A DNA stretch of 64,000 nt from Pukyongiella litopenaei (GCF_003008555.2 NZ_CP027665.1:744001-808000), one strand, 5' to 3'; shown: positions 16,020-25,004, counted from the stretch's first letter. Notes: generated from the sequence alone by a model not told the origin. Program-made: numbers and translations.

Positions 16020-18503
16020 ATGAGCCGTTTCGCCGCCCCCATTGCCGAGCAGATCTGGGACATGAAGTACCGGTTCAAGCACAGCGACGGCACGCCGATC
16101 GACCAGAGCGTCGAGGATACCTGGCGGCGCATCGCCCGCGATCTCGCCCGGATCGAGGACGATCCCGAGCATTGGGAAAACGCGTTTTATGCGGCGCTCG
16201 AGGATTTCCGGTTCCTGCCCGCCGGGCGGATCACCGCCGGGGCGGGCACCGCGCGGTCGGTGACGCTGTTCAACTGCTTCGTGATGGGCACCGTCCCCGA
16301 CAGCATGGGCGGCATTTTCGACATGCTGAAGGAAGCCGCGCTGACGATGCAGCAGGGCGGCGGCATCGGTTATGATTTCTCGACCATCCGGCCGCGCGGG
16401 GCGGATGTGCACGGGGTCGCGGCCGATGCGTCGGGCCCGCTGTCGTTCATGGATGTCTGGGACGCCATGTGCCGCACCATCATGTCGGCCGGTTCGCGGC
16501 GCGGCGCGATGATGGCCACCATGCGCTGCGACCACCCCGATATCGGCGACTTCATCGACGCCAAATCCGACCCGGCGCGGCTGCGCATGTTCAACATGTC
16601 GGTGCTGGTGAGCGATGCCTTCATGGACGCGGTCAAGGCCGACGCCGCGTGGGAGCTGCATTTCGACGGCAAGATCTATCACACGGTGCAGGCGCGCGAC
16701 CTGTGGAACCGGATCATGCAGGCGACCTATGACTATGCCGAACCGGGCGTGATCTTCATCGACCGGATCAACGCCGCCAACAACCTGGCCTATTGCGAAA
16801 CCATCGCCGCCACCAATCCCTGCGGCGAACAGCCCCTGCCCCCCTATGGCGCCTGCCTGCTGGGCTCGGTCAACCTGGCGCGGCTGGTGGCCGACCCGTT
16901 CGGCCCCGGCGCGCGGCTGGACGAGGACGCGCTGTCCGGACTGGTCGCGACGGCGGTGCGGATGATGGACAACGTGGTCGACATATCGCGGTTTCCGCTG
17001 CCCGAACAGGCGGCCGAGGCACAGGCCAAGCGCCGCATCGGGCTGGGCGTCACCGGACTGGCCGACGCGCTGCTGATGGCCGGGCTGCGCTATGGCTCGG
17101 AGGAAGCGGCGCGTCAGACCGAACGCTGGTTGCGCGCAATCGCCCGCGCCGCCTATCTGGCGTCGGTGCAATTGGCGAAGGAAAAGGGGGCGTTTCCGCT
17201 GTTCGATGCCGGGAAATACCTGGCCAGCGGCACCATGCAGGCGATGGATGACGATGTGCGCGCCGCCGTGGCTGAACACGGCATCCGCAACGCGCTGCTG
17301 ACCTCGATCGCGCCCACCGGGACGATCAGCCTCTATGCGGGCAATGTCAGTTCCGGGATCGAGCCGGTCTTTGCCTATTCCTACACCCGCAAGGTGCTGC
17401 AGAAGGATGGCAGCAGAACCGAGGAAGAGGTGATCGACTACGCGGTGCAGATGTGGCGCGACCGGTTCGGTGACGCGGCCCTGCCCGACCATTTCGTCAA
17501 CGCCCAGACCCTGACCCCGTCCGAGCATGTGCGGATGCAGGCGGCGGCGCAGAAATGGGTGGATTCGAGCATTTCCAAGACCATCAACTGCCCCGAAGAT
17601 ATCTCTTTCGAGGATTTCAAGGATGTCTACATGCAGGCCTGGGACACGGGCTGCAAGGGCTGCACCACCTACCGGCCGAACGAGGTGACGGGGAGCGTGT
17701 TGAGTGTGGCGGAGGACAGCGCAAAAACTGCCGGCGAACGTTTGAGAAAAGCTCGAAAGGCCAAGGGCCTGACGCTTGCAGAGTTGGGTGATCTTGCTGG
17801 CTTTAGCGGCCCATACATCAGCGAAATCGAACGCGATGTTAAGGAAATCAGCTTGCGGGTAGCGGAAGCAGCCGCTGGCCATTTGGGGGTTGCCGCGGAA
17901 TGGATTGTCTTTGGAACTGAAGCACCTGAGATCTTTAATAGTTCAGAGGGCGAACCCCAAACCCCACATGGCGATGTCATCTACATGTCCGAACCGCTGG
18001 ACCGGCCGCAGGCGCTCGAAGGCCATACCTACAAGCTGAAATGGCCCGACAGCGAACATGCCATCTACATCACCATCAACGACATCATCGTCGGCGGGCG
18101 GCGGCGGCCGTTCGAGGTGTTTATCAACTCCAAGAACATGGAGCATTTCGCCTGGACCGTGGCGCTCACCCGGATGATCTCGGCGGTGTTCCGGCGCGGC
18201 GGCGACGTGTCCTTCGTGGTCGAGGAACTCAAGGCGGTGTTCGACCCGCGCGGCGGCGCCTGGATGGGCGGCAAATACGTCCCGTCGATCCTCGCGGCCA
18301 TCGGCGGCGTGATCGAGCGGCACCTGATCTCGATCGGGTTCATCGAAGGTGAGGGCATGGGCCTGAAATCCGACCCCCAGGCACAGGTGGTCAACATGAC
18401 CGGCGGACGCGGCAAACCCTGCCCCGCCTGCGGCCAGTATGAAATGCGCATGATCGAAGGCTGCATGACCTGCGCCAGCTGCGGCCACTCGAAATGCGGC
18501 TGA
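16020..18503 (+). CDS. nrdJ: adenosylcobalamin-dependent (class II) ribonucleotide reductase with an inserted helix-turn-helix domain
   Basis: This 827-residue class II reductase makes deoxyribonucleotides. The catalytic barrel is intact: GTARSVTLFNCFVMG near residue 80, MQQGGGIGYDFS, NPCGEQPLPPYGACLLGSVN with the thiyl-radical cysteine, and IAPTGTISLYAGNVSSGIEP. The C-terminus holds the TSCPD region (EVFINSKNMEHFAWT, VEELKAVFDPRGG) and a zinc-ribbon-like tail with CPACG and CASCGHSKCG. Between these parts, where relatives carry a short linker, residues 571-632 form a complete XRE/Cro-type helix-turn-helix in low-GC DNA. The start MSRFAAPIAEQ is chosen on homology. No class I nrdAB is present here. 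Confidence 0.94.
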   Translation: MSRFAAPIAEQIWDMKYRFKHSDGTPIDQSVEDTWRRIARDLARIEDDPEHWENAFYAALEDFRFLPAGRITAGAGTARSVTLFNCFVMGTVPDSMGGIFDMLKEAALTMQQGGGIGYDFSTIRPRGADVHGVAADASGPLSFMDVWDAMCRTIMSAGSRRGAMMATMRCDHPDIGDFIDAKSDPARLRMFNMSVLVSDAFMDAVKADAAWELHFDGKIYHTVQARDLWNRIMQATYDYAEPGVIFIDRINAANNLAYCETIAATNPCGEQPLPPYGACLLGSVNLARLVADPFGPGARLDEDALSGLVATAVRMMDNVVDISRFPLPEQAAEAQAKRRIGLGVTGLADALLMAGLRYGSEEAARQTERWLRAIARAAYLASVQLAKEKGAFPLFDAGKYLASGTMQAMDDDVRAAVAEHGIRNALLTSIAPTGTISLYAGNVSSGIEPVFAYSYTRKVLQKDGSRTEEEVIDYAVQMWRDRFGDAALPDHFVNAQTLTPSEHVRMQAAAQKWVDSSISKTINCPEDISFEDFKDVYMQAWDTGCKGCTTYRPNEVTGSVLSVAEDSAKTAGERLRKARKAKGLTLAELGDLAGFSGPYISEIERDVKEISLRVAEAAAGHLGVAAEWIVFGTEAPEIFNSSEGEPQTPHGDVIYMSEPLDRPQALEGHTYKLKWPDSEHAIYITINDIIVGGRRRPFEVFINSKNMEHFAWTVALTRMISAVFRRGGDVSFVVEELKAVFDPRGGAWMGGKYVPSILAAIGGVIERHLISIGFIEGEGMGLKSDPQAQVVNMTGGRGKPCPACGQYEMRMIEGCMTCASCGHSKCG
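17730..17915 (+). other. in-frame XRE/Cro-C1 helix-turn-helix domain inside nrdJ
   Basis: Residues 571-632 read as a full five-helix HTH_3 domain. Helix 1 is AGERLRKARKAKG, the turn-helix pair is LTLAELGDLAGFSGPYIS, then comes EIERDVKEISL with the typical post-recognition IER motif, and closing helices end in HLGVAAEWIVFG. It is followed by an acidic/polar linker before normal reductase sequence resumes at GDVIYMSEPLDRP near 17970. Bases 17701-17980 are about 54% GC by hand count, against 65-75% nearby. There is no stop, start signal or frameshift, so it is part of the reductase polypeptide. Confidence 0.85.
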
Positions 18504-18670
18504 AGGATACGGGCGCGCCGGGGAACATGGTCATGTTCCGAGCCCGGATCACCCGGTCGCGATACAACCGTTGGCCTGCGGCCCGGTCGATCATGCCGCC
18601 GATCATGCGGCGGTGCCCGGGGTAACACCCGTGGGCCTGCCGCATTCTCTTCGATCCGGGCCGGGCGGGA
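18504..18670. terminator. convergent intergenic region with two palindromes
   Basis: This gap lies between the convergent nrdJ and RidA genes. GGAACATG-GT-CATGTTCC at 18522-18539 is a perfect 8-base-arm dyad just after the nrdJ stop. CCGCCG-ATCATG-CGGCGG at 18596-18613 is a GC-rich hairpin. No U-tract follows either, so they may be factor-dependent terminators or, for the first one, a protein-binding site. Confidence 0.45.
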
Positions 18671-19021
18671 CTAGGATCTGGCCGCCACGACGATGAACTC
18701 GACCTTGTAGTCCGGCGTCGCCAGGCGTGCTTCGCCGCAGGCGCGCGCGGGGGCCTGTCCTGCCGGCACCCAGGCATCCCAGACCGCGTTCATCTCGGCG
18801 AAATCCGCCATGTCGGCCAGCCAGATGGTGCATTGCAGGATCCGCGACCTGTCCGAGCCGGCCTCGGCCAGCAGCGTGTCTATCTTTTCCAGGCATTCCT
18901 CGGTCTGGCGCGTCACGCTGGCGCCGGCGGTGCCCACCTGCCCGGCCAGATAGATCGTATCGCCATGGGTCACGATCTGGCTCATGCGCGCGCCTGTATG
19001 GCTTCGGGTAATGTCGGTCAT
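18671..19021 (-). CDS. RidA-family (YjgF/Rid) protein
   Basis: This 116-residue RidA-family protein has [11 protein letters not shown] (about 20-30), the subunit-interface pattern [17 protein letters not shown], and a C-terminal VEFIVVAA strand. The catalytic Arg common to RidA is expected near the C-terminus; here [17 protein letters not shown] holds an Arg at the matching place. RidA proteins hydrolyse reactive imines and enamines. As the last gene of an operon with a FAD amine oxidase-like protein and an aminotransferase, it likely clears imine products. The start [10 protein letters not shown] follows a ribosome site after the upstream gene. Confidence 0.88.
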   Translation of the reverse strand: MTDITRSHTGARMSQIVTHGDTIYLAGQVGTAGASVTRQTEECLEKIDTLLAEAGSDRSRILQCTIWLADMADFAEMNAVWDAWVPAGQAPARACGEARLATPDYKVEFIVVAARS

Positions 19022-19037
19022 TGCTGCTCTCTTTCGG

Positions 19038-20138
19038 TCAGGGGTGGAAACGGTCGGGCGACAGAGCCTCGAGCACGCTGTCGGGAAGGCCCGGCGTGGC
19101 ACCGGTCACGAGCTCCATCGTCAGGCGGGATAGCACCGGCGCAGTCTGGACGCCATATCCGCCCTGCCCGGCCAGCCAGAAGAACCCCTCGCAGCCGGGA
19201 TCGAAGCCGACGGCGGGGCTGCGATCCGGGGTGAAACTGCGCAGCCCGGCCCAGCTGTGTTCGACACGGGTGACGGGCATGGTCACCGCCTGTTCAAACC
19301 GGTGCAGCCCCTCGGCCAGGACCATGTCATCCGCCCAGGCATCCTGTGGCTCGACCGGGTCCTCGTCCGCCGGGCTGACCATCAGCTTGCCGGCCTCGGG
19401 CTTGGCATACCAGCTTTCCGACGCCGAGGAGAACAGCGGCCAGTTTCTCACGTCATGGAGCGCGGGCGCGGGCAGTATCGCCGCCGTACGGCGCAGCGGG
19501 CGCAGCGGAACCGGCCGGGCGCCGGCCAGTTTCGCCACCTCGGTGGCCCAGGCACCGGCGGCATTGACGATCACCGGTGCGCGATAGTCCCGCCCTCCCG
19601 CCGTGACCTGCCACAGCCCCGCCTCGCGTCGGATCGCCGATACCCGCGCGCCGGTTTCGATCTGCCCGCCACGATGTTTCAGCAGCCGGGCATATCCCGC
19701 GAGCATCCGGTCCACGTCGATATCCTGCGCGTCCCATTCGATCGTGGCGGCGGCGATGATCTCGGGCCGCAGGATGGGCACCAGGTCGACAGCCTGCGCG
19801 GCCGTCAGCCATTCCAGCCCCTCGGCACCGGCGCCATAGGTTTCAAGATCGCCCAGTTCCGCCTCGGTCGCCACCAGCAATTCGCCGCGCGGGGTCAGCA
19901 GGCTGCGATCGGATACCCCTTCCGGGGTTTCGAGAAATCCCGCCGAGGCGGCATTGAGCGCGCGCAGCGTCGCGTTGCCGTAATTGCGGATGAAGATCGC
20001 CGCCGAACGGCCGGTGGCGTGATATCCCAGCCGGGGTTCCGCCTCCAGCACGCAGACCGACATCCCCGCCGCCAGTTCCGCGCCCGCGCCGATCCCGGCG
20101 ATACCGCCGCCGATGACGATGACATCCGAAGGGCTCAT
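19038..20138 (-). CDS. FAD-dependent oxidoreductase, DAO family
   Basis: This 366-residue flavoprotein begins with a dinucleotide-binding motif ([17 protein letters not shown], about 6-22). It then has the DAO pattern [11 protein letters not shown], a central [14 protein letters not shown] segment and a C-terminal [26 protein letters not shown]-family enzymes oxidise amino acids or secondary amines to imines (glycine oxidase, sarcosine oxidase, D-amino acid dehydrogenase). Its place between RidA and the acetylpolyamine amidohydrolase gene suggests oxidation of an amine made from a polyamine-like substrate. It overlaps the upstream gene by 4 bases. Confidence 0.87.
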   Translation of the reverse strand: MSPSDVIVIGGGIAGIGAGAELAAGMSVCVLEAEPRLGYHATGRSAAIFIRNYGNATLRALNAASAGFLETPEGVSDRSLLTPRGELLVATEAELGDLETYGAGAEGLEWLTAAQAVDLVPILRPEIIAAATIEWDAQDIDVDRMLAGYARLLKHRGGQIETGARVSAIRREAGLWQVTAGGRDYRAPVIVNAAGAWATEVAKLAGARPVPLRPLRRTAAILPAPALHDVRNWPLFSSASESWYAKPEAGKLMVSPADEDPVEPQDAWADDMVLAEGLHRFEQAVTMPVTRVEHSWAGLRSFTPDRSPAVGFDPGCEGFFWLAGQGGYGVQTAPVLSRLTMELVTGATPGLPDSVLEALSPDRFHP

Positions 20139-21163
20139 GCGCCCTCCTGGAACCCGGTCAGGGTCCGCGTCAGGTTCGCACCCAGCGTGTCCGACAGGTA
20201 TCCGCCCTCCTGGACAAAGAGCACCGGCAGCCCGGTGGCGGCCAGCGCCGCGCCGATGCGGGCAAAGCCGTCCTGCGTCACCGCCAGCCCCTGGAACGGA
20301 TCGTCGACCGAGGCATCGAGCCCGAGCGCGACCACCAGCGCATCCGTCCCGAAGCTGCGCACCCGCGCCAGCGCCGTGGCCAGCGTGGCGAGGTAGTCGG
20401 CATCGCCTGTGCCGCGCGGCAGCGGCAGGTTCAGGTTGCAGCCGAGGCCACGGCCCGCCCCGCGTTCCTGCGCATGGCCCCAGAAGAACGGATAGAACCG
20501 CGCGGGGTCGGCGTGAACCGATACCGTCAGCACGTCATCGCGGTCATAGAACATGCCCTGCGTGCCGTTGCCGTGATGCACGTCCACATCGAGAATGGCC
20601 GGGCGAAACCCTTTGCCGCGCAGCCGTTCGGCGGCGATGCCGGAATTGTTGAGAAAACAGAACCCCCCGGCGAGATCGGCAAAGGCATGATGCCCCGGCG
20701 GCCGCGACAGCGCATAGACGGCGCGGCTGTTCCCTTCCGCGATCAGGTCGGCCCCCGTGATCGCGCTCTGGGCCGACCAATAGGCGGCGTCCCAGGTGCC
20801 CTCGGCGATGGGACAGGCGGTATCGGCCTGATGATACCCCGCCTGGCCGACCGCCGATTTCGGGTAGCCGTCGCCACGGTTGGCCGGGTGGATGTTGGGG
20901 ATCACCTCGTCGCCCGCGCCCTCGATGCGGCGCCAGCGCGGGTAGATGTTTTCCAGGAACGCCAGGTATTCCGGGGTGTGAACCGCGGCAATCGGACCCG
21001 GGCCGGCATCCGCCGGCGGCTGGAACACGCAGCCCGCCGCCTCGGCGGCGGCGCGCAGCACCTCGATCCGGCGCGGCTGTTCCGGGTTGGGCAGTATCGC
21101 CCCGTTGGCCATGAAGTGTTTGGGGTCGTGGCGCCATTGGCGATCGTCGAAAACGGCTTTCAT
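20135..21163 (-). CDS. acetylpolyamine amidohydrolase / class II histone-deacetylase-like hydrolase
   Basis: This 342-residue arginase-deacetylase-fold enzyme shows the zinc-site signatures of the family: SRPPGHHAFADLAGGFCFLN with the catalytic tandem His, AILDVDVHHGNGTQ with metal-binding Asp and His, and LGLDASVDDP with the second metal Asp. It also carries the VFQPP and ANRGDGYP features of acetylpolyamine amidohydrolases. It would deacetylate N-acetylputrescine, N-acetylcadaverine or a similar amide. The start MKAVFDDRQW follows GGAG. It overlaps the GNAT gene by 4 bases, so acetyl transfer and deacetylation are encoded side by side. Confidence 0.88.
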   Translation of the reverse strand: MKAVFDDRQWRHDPKHFMANGAILPNPEQPRRIEVLRAAAEAAGCVFQPPADAGPGPIAAVHTPEYLAFLENIYPRWRRIEGAGDEVIPNIHPANRGDGYPKSAVGQAGYHQADTACPIAEGTWDAAYWSAQSAITGADLIAEGNSRAVYALSRPPGHHAFADLAGGFCFLNNSGIAAERLRGKGFRPAILDVDVHHGNGTQGMFYDRDDVLTVSVHADPARFYPFFWGHAQERGAGRGLGCNLNLPLPRGTGDADYLATLATALARVRSFGTDALVVALGLDASVDDPFQGLAVTQDGFARIGAALAATGLPVLFVQEGGYLSDTLGANLTRTLTGFQEGA

Positions 21164-21639
21164 GTCTCTCCTTTCAAGGCCGCGCATCCGGCCTCGTCCA
21201 AGAACAGGTCGGTGTGGCCGGTGGACGGAACAAAACCCAGCCGGTCATAGAAGCGGCGGGCCGCGGGGGAACGGTCATAGACCTGCAACCGCAGGAAACA
21301 CGCGCCCCAGACATGGGCGGCATCGGCAAAGGCCGCCGCCAGCAGCCGCTGCCCGAGCCCGTCCGACCGGTGCCCCGGCGCAACCCAGAGATCCGAGACA
21401 TAGAGCCCCGGCCCGCCCATGACCGTCGACAGGCCGGGCGAATAGAGCGCCAGCCCTGCCAAGTCTGTCCCGGCCTCGGCGATCTGCGCGCGAAAGGCAG
21501 GCGCCCGCCCCCACCCGGCCCGTTCGAGGCCGGCCGGGGTGGCGCGATAGGGATCGCCGAGATCACCTGCCAGTGCCGCCAGTGCGGCGTCCAGCCGTTC
21601 CGCGTCGGACCGCACCGCCTGCCGGATGCTGGCCGTCAT
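21160..21639 (-). CDS. GNAT-family N-acetyltransferase
   Basis: This 159-residue acetyltransferase has a GNAT core: LYVSDLWVAPGHRSDGLGQRLL (about 78-99) gives strand 4 and the acetyl-CoA pyrophosphate loop (R/Q-x-x-G-x-G/A-like HRSDGLGQ). RLQVYDRSPAARRFYDRLGFVP gives the C-terminal motif B. Substrate cannot be read from sequence; polyamine or amino-acid acetylation is suggested by the operon. It overlaps both neighbours by 4 bases. Confidence 0.85.
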   Translation of the reverse strand: MTASIRQAVRSDAERLDAALAALAGDLGDPYRATPAGLERAGWGRAPAFRAQIAEAGTDLAGLALYSPGLSTVMGGPGLYVSDLWVAPGHRSDGLGQRLLAAAFADAAHVWGACFLRLQVYDRSPAARRFYDRLGFVPSTGHTDLFLDEAGCAALKGET

Positions 21640-22565
21640 CGGATCGCCGTCCCCGCCGCGCCCTTGAGCCCGAGCATGCGGCGGGCGTCTTCCGGCGTCG
21701 CCACCTCGCGACCCAGCGCTTCGACGATGCCGCGGATCCGTGTCACCTGTTCGGCATTGTTCCGGGCCAGCCGGCCACGGGCGATCATCAGGCTGTCCTC
21801 CAGTCCGACGCGCACATGCCCGCCCATGGCCGCCGCCATCGACGCGAACGGCATCTGGTGCCGACCGGCGGCGAGGACCGAGAACAGGTAATCCTGCCCG
21901 AACAGCTTGTCGGCGATGCGTTTCATATGGGCAAGGTTCTCGGGGTCGGGCCCGATCCCGCCGAGAACGCCAAAGACGAACTGGATGAAGAACGGCGGCT
22001 CGACCAGCCCCCGGTCGGCGAAATGCCGCAGCATGTAGAGATGCCCCACGTCATAGCATTCGAACTCGAACCGCGCGCCACGTTCTGCCCCCATCATCCG
22101 CAGGATCGCGGCAATGTCGCGCGGCGTGTTCTTGAACACCAGATCGTCCGAGTTGTCGAGAAAGGGTTTTTCCCAGTCATGTCGCCAATCGCTGATCCGC
22201 GCCGCCGCCGGGTAGAGCGCGAAATTCATCGACCCCATGTTGAGGCTGCACATCTCGGGTTCGGCCCGTTTCGGGGCCGCCAGCCGTTCCTCCAGCGTCA
22301 TCACCGCGCTGCCGCCGGTGGTGATGTTCAGCACGGCATCGGTCGCCCCCGCGATCCGCGGCAGGAAGGCCATGAAATGGGCGGCATCGGCCGAGGGTTG
22401 CCCGGTGTCGGGGTTGCGCGCGTGCAGATGCAGGATCGCCGCCCCGGCCCCGGCCGCCCCGATCGCCTGATCCGCGATGTCATCGGCCGTCACCGGCAGA
22501 TGGGGTGACATCGACGGCGTGTGGATCGAGCCGGTGATCGCGCAGGTGATCAGTATCTTCGACAT
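21636..22565 (-). CDS. beta-keto acid cleavage enzyme (BKACE, DUF849)
   Basis: This 309-residue BKACE-family protein (3-keto-5-aminohexanoate cleavage enzyme family) begins MSKILITCAITGSIHTPSMS and has the zinc-binding AAILHLHARNPDTGQPS segment (about 43-59) and a GSMNF motif. These enzymes react a beta-keto acid with acetyl-CoA to give acetoacetate and a new acyl-CoA. In an operon with an aminotransferase, the expected substrate is a beta-keto acid made by deaminating a beta-amino acid. The stop of the upstream aminotransferase is one base before its start. Confidence 0.9.
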   Translation of the reverse strand: MSKILITCAITGSIHTPSMSPHLPVTADDIADQAIGAAGAGAAILHLHARNPDTGQPSADAAHFMAFLPRIAGATDAVLNITTGGSAVMTLEERLAAPKRAEPEMCSLNMGSMNFALYPAAARISDWRHDWEKPFLDNSDDLVFKNTPRDIAAILRMMGAERGARFEFECYDVGHLYMLRHFADRGLVEPPFFIQFVFGVLGGIGPDPENLAHMKRIADKLFGQDYLFSVLAAGRHQMPFASMAAAMGGHVRVGLEDSLMIARGRLARNNAEQVTRIRGIVEALGREVATPEDARRMLGLKGAAGTAIR

Positions 22566-22566
22566 G

Positions 22567-23904
22567 TCACCCGGCCTTCAGCACCGGCGCGATCTCGGCC
22601 GCGAATTCGGTCAGCGACCCGTCCAGGCCGTCGATGATCTCGTCGATATGGCTCTCGTTCAGGATCAGCGGCGGGCAGACCAGCACATGGTCGCCGTCGA
22701 TCCCGTCCCGCGTCCGCCGGGAATAGACGATCAGCCCGCGATCATAGGCGATGTCGACGAACCGCTGATAGGCGTTCAGCGCCCGGGGCAAGGGCGCCCC
22801 GGTCACCCGGTCCGCCATGAACTCGAAGGCGGTGAGCAGGCCCTTGCCGCGCACGTCGCCGATGATCTCGTGCCGCTGCATCAGCCCGTGCAGCCGCGCC
22901 AGCAGCCTGTCGCCCATCACTGCGGCGTTGCCGCACAGGTCCTGCCGGTCGATCTCTTCCAGCACCGCCAGCCCCGCGGCGCAGGCCAGCGGGTTCCCGG
23001 CATAGGTGAACCCATGTGCAAACCCGCCCGCATCGAGCACCGGGCCGACCAGCCGGTCATCGGCAATCATCGCGCCCAGCGGCGCATAGCCCGACCCGAT
23101 CCCCTTGGACATCACCACGATGTCGGGCCGCACCCCCCAGTGATCGCCGCCCAGAAAGGCACCGGTCCGCCCGGCCCCGGTCATCACCTCGTCCATGATC
23201 ATCAGCACGCCGTAATCGTCGCAGATCGCGCGCACCCGCTCGAGATAGCCTTCGGGCGGCACCAGCGCCCCGGTCGACGCGCCCCCGACCGGTTCGACGA
23301 TGAACCCCAGCACGCTGTCGGCGCCCTCGGCCTCGATCCGCGCCGCCAGCATGTCGGCATAATGCCGCCCCGTTTCGGGGTCGGCCGGGTCCAGCCCGTC
23401 CAGATAGGCCCGCGGCGCGGGGATCTTGGGCATCACCCGCATCAGCGGCTCGAACGGCTCGGTCAGCGGCGCGTAACCGGTGGTGGCCAGCGCGCCCAGC
23501 GTGCAGCCATGATAGGACGGCGCGCGCGAAATGATCTTCCAGCGGCTGCCTTCGCCGATGGCGAGCGCATGTTGCCGCGCCAGCTTGATGGCGGTTTCCA
23601 CCGCCTCGGACCCGCCCGAGACGAAAAAAACGCGGTTCAGCCCGCCGGGCATCTTTCCGGCCAGCCGCGCCGCCAGCCGTTCCGATGCCTCGGTTTCGAA
23701 ATGCAGCCGGTAGCCAAAAGTCGACTTCTCCATCTGCCGCTGCATTGCCGCCAGCACGTTTTCGTTGGAATGGCCGATGTTGCAGACCATGGCACCGGAC
23801 GAGCCGTCGAGATACCGCCGCCCGTTCTTGTCCCACATATAGACGCCGCGCGCTTGGTCCAGCACCCGTTTGCGCCCGCGCCCCTGATAGAACAGGTTGC
23901 TCAT
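22567..23904 (-). CDS. class III aminotransferase (aspartate aminotransferase family)
   Basis: This 445-residue fold-type I PLP enzyme has GSSGAMVCNIGHSN near the N-terminus, FFVSGGSEAVETAIKLAR for cofactor phosphate binding, MIMDEVMTGAGRTG with the PLP-ring Asp, and SKGIGSGYAPLGAMI with Lys267 as the Schiff base. Class III enzymes act on terminal or beta amino groups (putrescine, GABA, beta-alanine, taurine). The flanking ABC importer and BKACE gene suggest that it removes the amino group of an imported diamine or beta-amino acid. Confidence 0.9.
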   Translation of the reverse strand: MSNLFYQGRGRKRVLDQARGVYMWDKNGRRYLDGSSGAMVCNIGHSNENVLAAMQRQMEKSTFGYRLHFETEASERLAARLAGKMPGGLNRVFFVSGGSEAVETAIKLARQHALAIGEGSRWKIISRAPSYHGCTLGALATTGYAPLTEPFEPLMRVMPKIPAPRAYLDGLDPADPETGRHYADMLAARIEAEGADSVLGFIVEPVGGASTGALVPPEGYLERVRAICDDYGVLMIMDEVMTGAGRTGAFLGGDHWGVRPDIVVMSKGIGSGYAPLGAMIADDRLVGPVLDAGGFAHGFTYAGNPLACAAGLAVLEEIDRQDLCGNAAVMGDRLLARLHGLMQRHEIIGDVRGKGLLTAFEFMADRVTGAPLPRALNAYQRFVDIAYDRGLIVYSRRTRDGIDGDHVLVCPPLILNESHIDEIIDGLDGSLTEFAAEIAPVLKAG

Positions 23905-23905
23905 C

Positions 23906-24982
23906 TCAGCCCCCCGGCAGGCCGGCGCAATCCACCGGACGGAACGCGGCCGTTACCGTGCTGCCCTCGGCAAAGGGATGGCCGTCGATCATGTTGATCG
24001 CCTGAAACTGCCTGTCGCCCGCGCGAATGAAATAGCGCACGGTCTGCCCCTGGTAGTCGACGGTTTCGACGACGGCCTCGGCGGTGATCCGGCCGCCGGT
24101 TTCGGCCCCCTGCGGCAGCAGTTGCAGTTTCTCGGCCCGCAGCACCAGCTTGGCCGGGCCGCGGGCGATCCCGGGGGCCTTGTCGGCGGGCACGGACACC
24201 GTGCCGAACACCGGCACCTCGAGCTGCGCCGCGTCGGGTCCTGCCTCGGTGCAGCGGCCTTCGACGATGTTGGACGCGCCGAGGAAATTGGCCACGAATT
24301 CGCTGGCCGGGCTGTTATAGACCTGCTCCGGCGTGCCGACCTGTTCGACCCGCCCCGCGCTCATCACCACGATCTGGTCGGACATGGCCAGCGCCTCGGA
24401 CTGGTCATGGGTCACGAAGACCGTGGTCACGCCGATCTGGTCCTGGATGCGCTTGAGTTCGACGCGCATGTCTTCGCGCAGGTTGGCGTCGAGCGCCGAC
24501 AGCGGTTCGTCCAGCAGCAGCACATCCGGCTCGATCACGATGGCGCGAGCCAGCGCGATACGCTGCTGCTGACCGCCCGACAGTTCCCTGGGAAAACGTG
24601 ATCCGACATCGGGCAGCTGCACCAGGTCCAGCGCCGCCTGCACCCGGCCGGCAACCTCGGATTTCGGCACATCGCGGTATTTCAGGCCAAAGGCGACGTT
24701 ATCGGCCACGCTCTTGTGCGGGAACAGCGCGTAGTTCTGGAACACGATACCGAGATTGCGCCTGTGGATCGGCACGTCGTTCATCCGCTTGCCGCCGATG
24801 CGTATCTCGCCTTCGGTCGGGTCCAGCAGCCCCGCGATCATCCGCAGATTGGTGGTCTTGCCGCATCCCGAAGGGCCAAGAAGCGTCAGGAACGTGCCCT
24901 CGGGTATCTCCAGGCTGGTCGGATGCACGGCGGTGAACGTGCCGAACCGCTTGACGACATTGTCCAGGATGACGGTGCTCAA
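23906..24982 (-). CDS. ABC transporter ATP-binding protein, spermidine/putrescine (PotA) type, TTG start
   Basis: This 358-residue ATPase has Walker A GPSGCGKTT at about 36-44, the signature ELSGGQQQRIALARA, Walker B VLLLDEPLSALD and a C-terminal TOBE-like regulatory domain, as in PotA/FbpC. The start codon is TTG, supported by GGAGG eight bases upstream and a normal N-terminus (STVILDNVVKRFG). It is separated from the binding-protein gene by a strong hairpin, which may lower its expression relative to that gene. It energises the polyamine-like importer. Confidence 0.92.
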   Translation of the reverse strand: MSTVILDNVVKRFGTFTAVHPTSLEIPEGTFLTLLGPSGCGKTTNLRMIAGLLDPTEGEIRIGGKRMNDVPIHRRNLGIVFQNYALFPHKSVADNVAFGLKYRDVPKSEVAGRVQAALDLVQLPDVGSRFPRELSGGQQQRIALARAIVIEPDVLLLDEPLSALDANLREDMRVELKRIQDQIGVTTVFVTHDQSEALAMSDQIVVMSAGRVEQVGTPEQVYNSPASEFVANFLGASNIVEGRCTEAGPDAAQLEVPVFGTVSVPADKAPGIARGPAKLVLRAEKLQLLPQGAETGGRITAEAVVETVDYQGQTVRYFIRAGDRQFQAINMIDGHPFAEGSTVTAAFRPVDCAGLPGG

Positions 24983-25004
24983 TGGGGTATCCTCCGGCTG
25001 AGCG

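Noticed and set aside
15912-17882. A 656-codon minus-strand frame antisense to nrdJ
   Set aside because: Its composition (His, Arg, Gly, Asp rich) is the usual antisense of a high-GC gene, and nrdJ on the other strand is fully supported by catalytic motifs.
17700-17960. A separate small XRE regulator gene or a frameshift within nrdJ
   Set aside because: The reductase frame continues without a stop on both sides, and there is no ribosome site or independent start for the helix-turn-helix.
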